A program made the translations under genes and the position numbers. Source: Dactylellina haptotyla (taxonomy: Eukaryota; Ascomycota; Orbiliomycetes; Orbiliales; Orbiliaceae). Taken from it: a stretch of DNA of 64,000 nt. The DNA is taken from contig CM062387.1 in NCBI GenBank assembly GCA_031310005.1, positions 1,488,001 to 1,552,000 on the forward strand, in the 5' to 3' direction. The notes beneath the pieces are model-generated. The model did no database searches, was not told where the DNA came from, and saw only the letters and a list, made by a program, of their open reading frames with translations. How positions within the stretch are numbered: position 1 is the first letter of the stretch; every line of letters begins with the position of its first letter. Below are positions 10,657-22,600 of this stretch, one piece after another.

Positions 10657-12126
10657 ATGGCGAACAAACAGAATGTTTACATCATCGGCGTGGGTATGAC
10701 AAAGTTCATCAAGCCTCGAGGGCTTGTGGACTACCCGGAGATGGGCTTCGAGGCCGGTGTCAAGGCCATGGTCGATGCCGGCATCAATTACGACCAAGTC
10801 GAGCAGGGCGTCGCCTGTTACGCCTACGGTGATAGCACCTGCGGACAACGCGTCTTCTACCAATTTGGTACGTACACTCGAAAACGTCTGGATATAAAAA
10901 TCCCGGTCGCGAGATAATACTAATACAATATCTTTTAATTTCAAGGCATGACACAGATTCCAATCCTCAATGTGAATAACAACTGTTCCACGGGTTCGAC
11001 AGGTCTGTTCATGGCCCGCCAGTGGCTCCAGCACGGCGTTGTGAATTGCGCTATGGTTATCGGTTTCGAGAAGATGGCGCCTGGCTCTCTCTCTAGCAAG
11101 TTTGACGACCGAACAAACCCTATGGATAAAACCATGATCAAGATGGCGGAAACTCGCGGTATCGCCGCCAAGGTCCCCGGTGCACCCCAACTGTTCGGAA
11201 ATGCAGGAAAGGAGTACATCGAAAAGTTCGGTGCCAAGGCAGAAGATTTCGGTGAAATCGCACGGATCAACCACGTCCACAGTGTGAAGAACCCATACAG
11301 TCAATTCCAAGATGTTTACACCTTGGATCAGATCATGAAGAGCCCAAAGATCCACGATCCTTTGACAAAGCTGCAATGTTGCCCAACATCTGATGGTGCC
11401 GCGGCAGCGGTTCTCGTCAACGAAGAATTCTTGCGTTCTCATCCAGAGCTGGCTGCTCGTGCAGTCCTAATCGCCGGCCAGTCGTTAACGACCGACTCAC
11501 CGGATCTCTTCTCCAATTCCTCTATCTCTCTTGTCGGTTCCGAAATGACAGTAAAGGGTGCACAACTTGCCTACAAGGAGGCTGGAATCACAGACCCCAA
11601 GCAAGCTAAGATCATTGAAGTCCACGACTGCTTCTCTGCCAACGAGATGGTCGTTATCGACGCTCTGGGCCTCTGCGAGCACGGAAAGGCTCATGAGATG
11701 GTTCGAAGAGGTGACATCACCTACGGTGGACAATGTGTGGTCAACCCATCTGGCGGTCTCATCTCGAAGGGCCATCCACTCGGCGCCACAGGTATCGCAC
11801 AAGCCGCAGAACTCGTCTGGCACCTACGTGGCTGGGCTACCAATCGACTCTACAACGGCGACGGAAAAGGGGTCAACTTTGCCATCTCTCAGAATTTGGG
11901 ACTCGGTGGCGCATGTGTCGTTAGTGTTCTGAAGAGGAAGGATGGTAAAGACGGATTGAAGCACGACGGTAGCGGAAGCAGTGGCTGGATTAACCATATC
12001 GGATACAACCCAGCCGTCGAGGCCAGACCTATCACTGAAGCTGACGCTAAGAAGGTCGTCAGCCGGACCAAGGACAGCCCATGGATGCATGTAGATCCAC
12101 CAAAGGGCGTAAGGGCAAGCTTGTAA
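10657..12126 (+). CDS. SCP2-type (SCP-x) 3-ketoacyl-CoA thiolase, thiolase domain only
   Basis: This is a thiolase of the sterol-carrier-protein-x class, expected to cleave 3-ketoacyl-CoAs (branched or long chain) in peroxisomes. Exons are 10657-10867 and 10946-12126; the 78-nt intron (GTACGT...AAG) splits a Gly codon. The product has 463 residues. The nucleophilic Cys84 sits in NNNCSTGS, a second active-site region HDCFSANE lies at about 297-304, and SKGHPLGATG with His347 is near the C-terminal third. No SCP2 lipid-transfer domain follows, unlike animal SCP-x, which is usual for fungal stand-alone forms. The C-terminus is -ASL, which resembles but does not match a canonical SKL-type PTS1, so peroxisomal import is inferred from family rather than sequence. 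There is no obvious operon-like neighbour. Confidence 0.9.
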
Positions 12127-15100
12127 ACAGTTTGAAAAACGAATATCGATTTAGATCTTCTGTGATCGAGCTTCGAACGCATCATGTATATTACTAGCAA
12201 TAGCAACTTCATTTACGAGTATACTTACGAGGTACAACTGCGTGTTCCCGAGCATTCCGAAAGATTGTTCACGAGGTTGCATACTCCAACAATTTCCATA
12301 TTCCCAGCTCCCGTAGAACTAACTACATTACTCCAGATGATACTTTACATCATTTCAGCAGCTGCGTTCGAGTCATTCAAATCCTTAGGAACATGCCGAA
12401 CTATCAGACGTGAAACAGGCACACGAGGGCGCTCCGTCGAACGAAACTATGGTAAAATAAATAAATTCTCCGCGAGAAACGGGAAGCATGCAAGGCACAT
12501 ATGGCCGTTATTGTTCATAGTTACTAGGTTTGCTTGTCGCTTTCACCGCGAAATTATAAAATTATAATCCCAGTCAAATGGTCACGGTGCCATCGTGACC
12601 TTGCGTGGTGATATGTGTTGCAGAGGGCGGCACTTGCAACACAAGATCGCAGGAGAGAATAGGACACCAGCTGAGCTAATCACGTAAAAGAGAAATTTCA
12701 AAGGATTCCAGTATCTTTCATCCCGGGATTTTACTTCGGACGGTGTGCTTCGGGTGCAGTTTCCACAAAGCAGTCAACTTTCTTGTTTTTTCCCTGCTTA
12801 TCGTCCCCGTCGAGCTTACGAGTTCGATGATATCGATTTCTGTGTGGACGTTGCATTTTCGGTGAGGTTGCTGCGGTAAACGGCCCCCATTGCACTTGAA
12901 CCACCCCAGTTCCGCACCTGCAAGGCACCCCACCCCAGTTTCCTGTCGCACCGTACGGGATTAATTCAGCAACTGCTGCCCCAGCATGCGCAATTTGCAT
13001 CAAGTATCTACAGGGCATGCCCTACTAGATTGTGTCCAAACCCTAGTTGAAGCGCTCCTATCAACGAGCGGGATGCTCACATGCTACAGTTCATGACCTC
13101 ATAGACGGCTATAGCCCTCGGGGTGGTCTTATAACCTTGGATGCGCGACAGACGGGGGACCTTATCGATATTGGCATGCTGGAATGCCGGTGTATGCACG
13201 CTCCGAGTATGCAGTTTTGACTGCATCGTAAGCAGCAGGTGGTATTATTTTCTTATGCAGCTATATTCTTCTCAAGGTTGAGCTCCGACGGTTTGGATTA
13301 TTGTAACATTTCGGTATTGTCTTCGGTGTTGCCATTATACGATGGACTGAATATATCACATCTATAAAGAATGAAAGAAAACTGTCATTACAAGGATAGA
13401 ATTCAAATGTATCGATGGATTTTTACAGTTTTGTTCTCTAAAAGTTGTATTTATACGCACGTCCGGTTTTGAATCGATTATTATCTGTAATCCAACAAGG
13501 ATAATACATGTTCCGAGCATATATTATTAGCCATGTAGACATTAACGTTACTGCCGTACCCTACTACGCCACAGATGTGGAGTCGGAAAACGGCATCGCA
13601 GAGCGAAAAAACAGGTTTTCATAGGAAGCCACAGGAATAAGCTCGTCTACATTATTGCCCTTACCAGATTACAAATTTCTTAGCCGTTTCGTTCCGAAAA
13701 ACTTTAGTTCGACCTAACCTCTGGTAAATTAAATATAATATAACGAGGGTAGGGGAGGAACTACATGGGTACCTAGGCTTCTAGGAATGGGGTCGCTTTT
13801 CTAGCAGTGGTGTCTATCACATGGGACCCTGCAGACTGTCACCTGGATCTAGATCGAAACGATCACGACTACAAACTGCGACGACACCTCCGCTTTTTTG
13901 CGGTGTGTTGCTGCTTTGTTGGAAATTTACTCTGGAATAAAGTGGATTTGGGTGGGAAAGACTCGATTTTTTGTAAGGAGTGAGAAGAAGAAGAAATTGA
14001 AGTAGGGAATGAAAGAAGATAATACATGGGTTTTTTTTGATGTTTTTTGGGGGTGTGTAAGGAAAGACGATGAAAAAGGGAGTAATAAATGAGTAAGTAA
14101 AGAGTGTTCGAAGACAAGTAAGAAAAATAGAGATGTACATGAAGTATCTAATTACATGCCATATCAAAAACGGCGAATTTATCTAACCTGAAGAAAGCCC
14201 TATATAGAATATTAGAAGATTTTGGGGAATGAGGAAAATGGAAAATGAGTATTACATGATTTTTAAAAAGAAATATAAGCAAAAAACCGGGGTTTCCTCC
14301 CAAGAATTAAAGTAGAAAGAATACACGATATCTATGAGAAAACTCCGGGTATACATGACTTGGGATATCAAGGGAAGAATATATAGAGTAAAACCAAAAA
14401 GCCACCAGTGGTATATGTGGAATTGAAGAAAATGAGAAGTTACATGCCAAAGTAAATGATGAAAGTACCTAACAGATCACAAGTACATGAAAAATAAATG
14501 AATGACCACCGTGTAACGCCTGATTTCGCCGTTGTGCGCCTTGAACACCTGTACACCTGACTCCGACCAAAAGATGTATTCCCTCTCTTGCTCTTCGAAT
14601 CTGTCTCCTATACTAACCCAGACGAAGAGCCTAAACGCCAGACGCCAAAATGGGACAAAAGGAAAGTGGTAACTGGTAACTGCGACTGAAAACCCCACTA
14701 ACAAAGGAAACTGGTTGGTAGAGAGCGACGTTCTCAAAAGAAAAATAAACTCCCAGTAGATCCTGGAAAAGAAACCCATGAAGATCATGAAGACTAAACA
14801 GCCCACAAGACTACAAGAAAAGGATACAGGATGAGGTAAAAATAAGATAACCTTAACGGACCATTTGCTCCGGGTTGCGATAACAGAATAAAACGACCGA
14901 GTAGAATCCGACAACAAACAAAAGACATGCATGCGGGAGGAATAGGGCAGATCAAGAACGAAGGGCAAGAAGATTGCGAGAGCGAAGGTTACAAAATAAT
15001 CGTGTAGAAAGGGGACAGTATTAGGGGCAAAGCGAGTGTAAGATGCATGTGCAAATAAAGAAACTATAAGTTGATGAGCGAGTATAAAAAAATTTAAGAA

Positions 15101-15199
15101 AACAGATAAAAAACTAGGGCAGTCTGAAGTGTTAGAAAGTTACCAAAATAAAAAATATAAAAAATGATAAACAATAAAAGCATAAGATTTCAGACCGAT
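12127..15199. other. Intergenic stretch, AT-rich right part with repeated TACATG motifs
   Basis: No protein gene is supportable. A minus-strand frame at 14477-14968 starts with TTG and reads as low-complexity hydrophobic sequence. From about 13,400 onward the plus strand becomes purine-rich and carries nine TACATG hexamers up to 14,489 (see the repeat entry). Part of this region could be the 3' untranslated region of the minus-strand zinc-knuckle gene that ends at 15200. Confidence 0.5.
13505..14489. repeat. Cluster of nine TACATG (CATGTA) motifs
   Basis: TACATG occurs at 13505, 13762, 14023, 14136, 14153, 14253, 14352, 14441 and 14484. The steps from 14153 to 14441 are 100, 99 and 89 bases, giving a loose 100-base rhythm. 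The flanks differ, so this is not a simple tandem repeat. On the minus strand each site reads CATGTA, so a transcript from the zinc-knuckle gene reading into this region would carry repeated UGUA cores, the invariant start of Pumilio/Puf sites; only a few continue in a Puf-like way. Function is unknown. Confidence 0.35.
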
Positions 15200-16633
15200 C
15201 TAGTTTCGGCTTTGGAAGTCAAAGTGCATCCACTTTACATGGCGAAGACCTTTAGCTGGAGGTTCTTCGTTGTCCTCTTCCTTGTGGGGGCTATCAGGCT
15301 CCCACTCTCTCTTCTTGTTCTTCCGTTGAGGAAAATCCAAGGCGGGTGTCTCGCACTCGACGAGTTCGTGACCGAACAAGCCGCAGCGCTCGCACTGTCG
15401 TCTGTCGCGGCACGGAGCAGAAGAGGTGGTTGTAGAGGTGTTATCTTCGTCATCGCTATCAGACATATCTATATCGGAGGAAGGAACCAGCTCCTCTTCG
15501 GTATCCGTACCGCCGACAACCGCACAGATGGAGTCGGCTGGTGATGGCGACCTTCCACGGGCACGGTTGTCAGTGGGTGTTATAGACCGACCACGAGGCT
15601 GTGGCACTACTGGAAAGTTTGATGTAGGTGCCGGTGTCGTGATGCTATCTAGCGATCGCGGCCGGTAACACTCACCGCGGGGGCTTACAGAAAGTTGAGA
15701 GTGACGGGTTGGGGAATGACTCTGTCGCCGTGAAAGCGGCCGACTAGATGTGTCTTCAAAGCGAACTGTGGTGCGAACTTGTGATACAGCAGGGGAGGGT
15801 AAGGGAGTAGGAAAGAAAGTATTGGTGTTATGAGGAGCAGAAAAGGCACCCGTGAAACGAGCGCTAAAAGTTTTGGTTTCCTTAGAAGGGCGAGGGGAGC
15901 CATGTCGCGGGGACGATGAGAGGTCGATGGACCCGTCATCGGAGCGTCGCCTTGTAACAACCCTGCGGGAGAAAGAGCCCTCGATATCAATTTCTCGGCT
16001 TCTCTTGTTCTCTCTGTTGGAATTCTCAAACTCAACGACCCTGCGGCGCAGTTGCTCTCGATGATTTGCCTCACGAGCAACAGCACGGCGGGTGAGCTCT
16101 GCAATCTCCTCCTCGAGACGCTGTTGACGGGCTCTTAGTCGAGCTTCTTCATCAACATAAATCTTGGAAGGAGAAGGTGGAAGAGCCACAAAGAGAGGAG
16201 CTGGGGACTGCGGAGGGGATGGCAAAGGTGATGGAAACAAAGTGAAGTCTCCATGGCCACAGCCGTTAGCAGGGAAGCCGCTCAGATTGTCTCTATCAGC
16301 CCTTCGAGGCTCGCCAGCAATCTTGGGAGAGTGCCTGCGGTGATGCATCTGACTCGGAGAGAGGGGTCGGTCATAGTCATCCACTGCAAACTTGACGGTC
16401 TTGCCTCCCTTTGGGCTTCCAGATGGAACCCTCTTCAGGACAGAGGGGCCAGGTTTTGGTGTAGTTGAAGAAGATCGCTCAACCACAACTGGTTGAGGGG
16501 AGAGTTGGCGCTTTCTTGGCTCCGGAGAGCGGTCTGGTGTAGACATTTTGGTTTTGGAAGTTACTCTTCTGGCAACAGCGGTCGTCGATGAGGAAACAGT
16601 CGAGACTTTATCAATCTCGATCTCGATGCACAT
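15200..16633 (-). CDS. Disordered protein with one C-terminal CCHC zinc knuckle
   Basis: This is a single-exon frame of 477 codons from the first ATG (16633). A second ATG at 16546, in better context (AAAATGT), would give 448 residues and is my preferred start. The protein is rich in Ser, Pro and Arg with many SP/TP pairs, the sort targeted by proline-directed kinases. Two similar segments (LFPSPLPSP and FFPTPLPSP) recur about 140 residues apart. A charged probable coiled coil (about 160-220) precedes the disordered middle. Near residues 414-427 lies CERCGLFGHELVEC, a full CX2CX4HX4C knuckle that could bind single-stranded nucleic acid. There is no capsid, protease or reverse transcriptase sequence nearby, so I read it as a host gene rather than part of an element. 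An acidic run precedes the knuckle and a basic stretch follows it. Function is unknown; an RNA-binding or splicing-linked role is speculation. Confidence 0.72.
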   Translation of the reverse strand: MCIEIEIDKVSTVSSSTTAVARRVTSKTKMSTPDRSPEPRKRQLSPQPVVVERSSSTTPKPGPSVLKRVPSGSPKGGKTVKFAVDDYDRPLSPSQMHHRRHSPKIAGEPRRADRDNLSGFPANGCGHGDFTLFPSPLPSPPQSPAPLFVALPPSPSKIYVDEEARLRARQQRLEEEIAELTRRAVAREANHREQLRRRVVEFENSNRENKRSREIDIEGSFSRRVVTRRRSDDGSIDLSSSPRHGSPRPSKETKTFSARFTGAFSAPHNTNTFFPTPLPSPAVSQVRTTVRFEDTSSRPLSRRQSHSPTRHSQLSVSPRGECYRPRSLDSITTPAPTSNFPVVPQPRGRSITPTDNRARGRSPSPADSICAVVGGTDTEEELVPSSDIDMSDSDDEDNTSTTTSSAPCRDRRQCERCGLFGHELVECETPALDFPQRKNKKREWEPDSPHKEEDNEEPPAKGLRHVKWMHFDFQSRN

Positions 16634-16691
16634 CTGAGTGTGAACGGTGCTTAAAAGATTTCATATGCCTTTTACAAGAGCTGAGGTTAGC

Positions 16692-16697
16692 TTTATA
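16692..16697 (-). promoter_or_regulatory. TATA box candidate of zinc-knuckle gene
   Basis: The minus strand reads CTATAAAGC here, 59 bases before the upstream ATG (16633) and about 146 before the downstream one (16546). With initiation some 30 or more bases downstream, the leader to the first ATG would be very short, which slightly favours the second ATG. Confidence 0.35.
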
Positions 16698-19600
16698 GAG
16701 GATTTCGGTATATGTGGCGAGGCATAAAGGCAAGTCTGGGGCATGTCTGTGCGTATGTGCCTTATACATGCTCTAGAAGTCTACCTACCAGTGCTGGAAT
16801 TGGTTGCCACTGTGCAAAAACGTAGAATACAGTCGATAACAGAACTATCTATCGAAGTTTATTGTCTGGTTGGCCGAAACTACATTTCAATCTCTCTGGT
16901 CCCGTTTGATGGTTGCTTGGACTCGAGCGAGGTGTCGAAAACCCGAAGTGCGATTCCAGAAGACTGTTGAACTTGAAAACGATATCTTTGAAGTCGGATG
17001 TAATTGGACGGAATCGATTCTTGCAGACAAAATCTTCAAGCGATCGAGTAAGAAGATTAGATGAAAAAGAGAGTTAATGCATGCATCGGAAGGAACGGCT
17101 GCAGTCCTTTGTGATATATACTCGCAGCAACAAATCCTGTCCGAGAGAAGATGCAGTCAGGATGGCCTCGCTAGTGATACATGCAGCCGACCACCTCTAG
17201 ATTTCAGGCCAGACCGGGGAGGATGTACCCAGGAAGTACCGGGGTCTGACTTAATTCCTTCACTAAGAACGAAGCCACAGAATAAAAGTGGAATAAGCAT
17301 TGGGCAGGTGAAGTTTGCAGGTGAGAGATTGGGGGGGCTGCCGCCGGACATAATCGCAAATCGTGCACAGGTTTTGTGAATATATGGCACGGAAGGCTAT
17401 AAGCCTCAATCCTTGGTAGCGCATTACGAACACTATTCACGGAACTCTCGCCTAATAAGCAATATAAAAAGTTCATTTCCTTATGCTCTCCGTCATATTG
17501 TGTTCTGCGTTACATTTTAATCCCCATGACGGCTACATTTGCGCAACCTGCGATCGGGATGAAAGACGGCTCTTGCTGATCCGTGATGCTATCCTACGAA
17601 AGCTGGTATCCTAGTGCCCTAAGATCAATCATAGACTCTGACACTGGGGGAAAAGAGGGGATATTGGCTTCTCGCCGGGTTAGTCGCAAGTCTCTGGATA
17701 TGCTTGTCCAGAGCGAGTGGCTAGCTTGCCGATGTCTACGCTACATGTGGCCCAACCCAGCCCCCGGTGGTAATGATGTATTTTTACTTTGAAAGTGATA
17801 GTCGGTTCTTTAATTTGCTCTGGGCTTCAAACAAGTTTCGAAAAGAAGAAAAAGACTGTTGGGTTTTGTCATATGTAACAGAGGAGACCACGGGGTTTGT
17901 CATTCGAAGGCGGATTTCGAGGTATCGTTCAACTCGACCTCAGAGAACAGCTGCAGCATGCATATGCAAAGACCACACCACCTTTTTACTAGTCAGCCCC
18001 ACCTTACGCAAATCGCCGGATTTTCTTTTTCTGTTCTCTTCCTTTCTTTTGCGACTCCTCTTTTTCTCATTTCTTTTGCTTCAAAAAGTAAAAACAAAAC
18101 GGCTGTGGATTTTGGTGAGGTGCCATGGTGGGTGGGTGCCAGGCCACAGGCGAATTCCCACCGTCAAGGACGAGGGTCGGAAGAAACCGCTGACACTTTT
18201 TTTTCGTCCGATCATATCCATTAACTCGCAGCTAGCTTTTCTTTCTGGTCGAGAGTCGTATTTTGCGAAGCTCATGCAAGAGGGTCATGGGGTCATCCTG
18301 GTCCTGGTCATTTTTGAGAACCTGTTGATAGATCCCGTCCACCTAAGGATCAGTTAATTCTGAGCAAACACCGCTGCAAATTTGGTGCCCTCGACGCAGA
18401 ATGATTAGAGTATTACTTGAGAAAACTGGTATCCTATTGCCGAGTGGGTCTTAGGAGTGCCCCCTAGCATTATCAAGACGCTACTAATCAACAGACTTTA
18501 GACCGTGAATCTGTCAACTAACGAGATTGGCTCTTTCCATTGGAAGTTCGAAGGTTTTTTGGCTCTTCATTCTAGAGTCGAGCAGGGGCAGCTGCAGCTG
18601 TGAGGCTAGTTCAGATGCACAAGTTCAGATACGCGAATTAACCCAACATGGCCCTCCCCAGCCATATTGGCTCTCATGCTGGGTCCGCTGCTTATCGAGG
18701 TGATTCTATTCGCAGGCAGAGAAAGCGAAGCTCTTTTTGCCTCAGACTTGATTGCTGCTTGTTCGAGATCGGGCCGCTCTTGCAGCCTGCTGCTCGACAC
18801 AGCTTGAGGCGAGGCAGCCGGCAGCCTCAGCCATTCAGAGCCTAAGAAACCGGGCGATCGAACCATCGAGGTCTTCGTCTCGACAGCAAACCCGAAAACA
18901 CATCGCGATCTTGGGAACTTGGAGGTTTTGGTCTTTTCGAACCGAAGACCTTGATTTTGCTTCTTGCTTCGTATTTCAGCGATCGGAAAGCCACTTGCAT
19001 AAGGCTATTGCCATTTGCGGAGAACAAAAGCAAAATCCCATATTCTTTCTTCCATCCCTTCCTCCCACTTCCTCGCACAGACTTAATCTTCCTGCTGGGG
19101 TGTGAGGACTTTTTCCCATGCATTTAGGAGATTTTATTTCCAAAAGATATCTGAACAGGCTTTTTGTAAAAAAGAAAGAACTTTTTGGCTGGGTGCTTGC
19201 AAGCAAGCTACCTCCTCGGAGTTTGCTTTCTTCTTTCTTCCCTTCCGCTCACACCCTCCTAACCTGCCCGTTGATTGCGACGCCCGTCGTCCTCGTTTAC
19301 CACTGCTTTCCCCGCAATTGAACCCCCACGAGTAGCGCCTCGACCACATTCGCTAACTTTCATCCGAACTCTAGTATCGTGGCGAATCAAACGGAGGTTT
19401 TTTGGACTAGGACCCTAGTCCCAGGCTCAACAGGGATTGACCTTGAGAGTGTCAAGAATAGAAACAGGTCACAGTCAAACAGGATTCCCATTGCCTTTGA
19501 GGCTGTCCCGTTCTCGCTTTCTCTCATATCGACACTCTGGCTTTTCTGTGCTCGCTCGTATAAACGTCTGGGCGCACATTCTCTGAGTCCAAATATGGAC

Positions 19601-22600
19601 TGCAACCACAGAAGTGGCGTTCGAGAACTGCATTTTCTGTTAGTGCAGTCGGCCTTTACGTACGAGCTGACATCGAGGGGAGGCACCCTTGCATATGCCT
19701 CTCGTCGACTGTCTTTCAAATCGGTTAACGTAACTCCGGAAAAGTTCTTTTCAACTTCTGTATCTAGCCTGTGAAAGGCTGATCGATTAAGATCGGTATT
19801 TTTCTAACCCAAAGGCTGAGAAGCAGCTGAAATGATATAATCAGCATTCCTCAGGTCAAAAAGTGTCGGAAGATAGCCGACACACTCTACCCTTACACCT
19901 CAACACTCTCGGTTCAAGTCGCTCCTCCACAGGCGGCTCCTAGTGTGCCTTGGCTTGCATGAAACTGCAGATGTTAACTGCAAGTGACAATGTTGTGCAT
20001 ATATCAATGATTCCATCACAAACTACAACACAAAAGCGAGAAGAGGAGGAGAGACATTTCTGTTCCACTTTCTATTCGTCGACTTCGGGACCGCCTTGGG
20101 GCCATGAAATCCCGAGTTGAAAGCAAGATTTCGAGCTAAAATTTCTTCCCAGGACGAAGAGAGGTCTTGCCGGCAGTACATTACTGCAGTGTACCATCCC
20201 GCCTGTGCAGTTCATCTGATATACCTATTGGATCGTCTACAGTTCTAGTTGACCAAGGACTCCACAGGTGCATTGGGTAGCATCCCTGCCGCTCTGGTCA
20301 TTCGGGCACACCCAGGATGCAACTAGTTGTGAACCCGTGGCGCCTTTGTTCCTAGGTTTTCTCTGAAAAAATGTCTTCCACCGTGCAGAGGATTGCAAAT
20401 CTCATTCTCTTAGATGTGGCTAGTGGGGACCTGCGCAAGCTTCCCAGGTACCTATACCTCCTGTCGAAAGTTTAGCGTCGCACTTCGTTATGGTCGTCCG
20501 CATTTTGGCTATATTACAGGCTGTTATCCGTGTGGTTCCGGACCAACATTTTGAACCTCGACTTTCTAGACGGATTCTGAGAGGGTTTTCTTGGGATCCC
20601 CCAGTGGAGTCGGGGTGGTATTTTCCTGTGTCCAAGCCGTCTTGTAAATCCTCACCCAAAAAACGTTATGAGGAAAAGTGGAGACGCAGCTATTTTGCCC
20701 TCCAATATCGATAGCTAGCCGCCTCCCTGGCCCCTCTAATCCTCGCAAACTTACCACAAACGACAACACCTTTTTTCCTAATTTAAAATTAAAACAAAGG
20801 AAATAGAAAGAGAAAGGGAAGGATGTGAAACTCAAATACCCAGAATTGCAGTTGCTCGAGCCTGTTGGTAATACAGGGAAATTGATCAGCCCGGTAGTAC
20901 CTCCTATCCCTCAAGGAAACTTTGTGTTCCATTTTTCACGTGCGGCGGGAGGAAGACGAGGCGGTGTACGGGTTAGCAATAATTCGCAATATGGTTGCAA
21001 AGAAGACGTAAGCAACCCTGTTTAGAATAGTGCAGCCCAACTAGCTCTGATTCCAAGCTGCACAGAGGCCGTTGCGACCCTTAGCTCCAAACGGGACATT
21101 GATTACGACGGGGCCTGCAAAAGCAGAAGGAATGAATAGCAGACGCAAAAGATTAGAAAACTAACTTTCGTCATGGGTTTGACGAACATGGATTTCTTTA
21201 GTTTGCCGCCGGGAATTCAAAGCCGAATAAATGGAAGTTCTGTGGCTTTTTCCCTGGCAGCAAGCTTTGCAAGAGCTATGCTGCACTGCTGCAGCACTTC
21301 GGTACATTCCTTAGACCTTGTGGCTAAGAGTTGGTCGAGCTGAACCAGCCCCGATAAGAATTCTGAATTTTAGCCTTTTTCTAGCCTTTCTCCCAACTGC
21401 TGAATATGCAATAAACTGAGAGTAGTTTCGACTTTTCGACATACCCCTGGGCTAGCACATTAGCCTCGCATGTGCCAATCTATCCTCTTTTTTCCTCTTT
21501 TTTACCTATGCAAATACATTCCTGAGATTGATATCTCTTGGTAGCCTACCCGGCCATCGGACAGGATCTCAATGATCAGCTCATAACTCTTAGGCAAATG
21601 ATGTCTCTTTTCTCTACCCGGAGCTGAACTTCCGCAAAATGAAGGCCTAGGCTCTATAGCCAGCCCACCTGTAGACCTTTCATGTCTCTCACCGCTTCGA
21701 CACATGCTCATTTCCACAATCCAGCTGCGAATGCGATACCTGAATCCACTCCTCAGTCTCTCTCGCGATATTAACCCACTATTCGAAAGCCTTTTCGGAC
21801 ACCAGCCAATCGCAACGCCCACCTTATCCTCATATTGAGGAACCTGTCCAGACGAATCTGGTAAAGGCCTGTCAGATTTTTGCCCTTGGGATCAGAACCT
21901 GCACCATCCTTTGGGCTGTACATGATGACCCCATGATCATTTAGCTCGGTCGGTACCTTTATCTTATATACTTTTTTGCTTTTTTCAGTCCCTCAACTAT
22001 CTTGACGTCTGCAAAGCATACCAAAAGTCCTATTTCCACCTTCATGACTCGGCCCCTCATTGGTGTCCTTGTACCTACCTACACCCACCTACACCGCCGC
22101 CGCCGCCATCTACTCGCTCCCTTTGACTCATATCTAGCTCCCGCCGTACTAGAAAAATATCCACCAAACTGGATCTCGGGGCCTATGCTTAAACTAGGCA
22201 AATGCAATTTCCTTTCTCTCTCAAATGTTCGAGATTAGTCTCGTTGCCAAGGTCTAGATATCGTTCGAAAAACCAAAAGGTCACGAACCCTTTTCCTCAT
22301 CTAGCTTTCCCCGCTTCTCGCTGTCAATCCCGTATGATAACGGGCCATTCAAACGAATATACTTCTGTCTCTCATCCAGTGTCCCTCCTTCTCACTCTCT
22401 TTTCAGTTGCACATACACCGACCGACCGATCCTAATCTTGCGCCTTCGTAGCCTACGTATGCCTAACACCTCGATTCTGCTATGATGTTCCCTCATATAG
22501 CCCACATCTATATGCAACGTGATTACTGCCACCGTCTCACTTGCTATAAACTTCCCGTCTCTCTAGTAACTCTTTCCATCATCTAGTTGGTCAGGCATTG

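Noticed and set aside
14456-14523. Possible C/D box snoRNA (ATGATGA ... CTGA)
   Set aside because: The boxes are in order, but no terminal stem or internal C'/D' pair is convincing.
14477-14968. 163-codon hydrophobic minus-strand frame
   Set aside because: Starts with TTG and reflects purine-rich plus-strand sequence; more likely untranslated.
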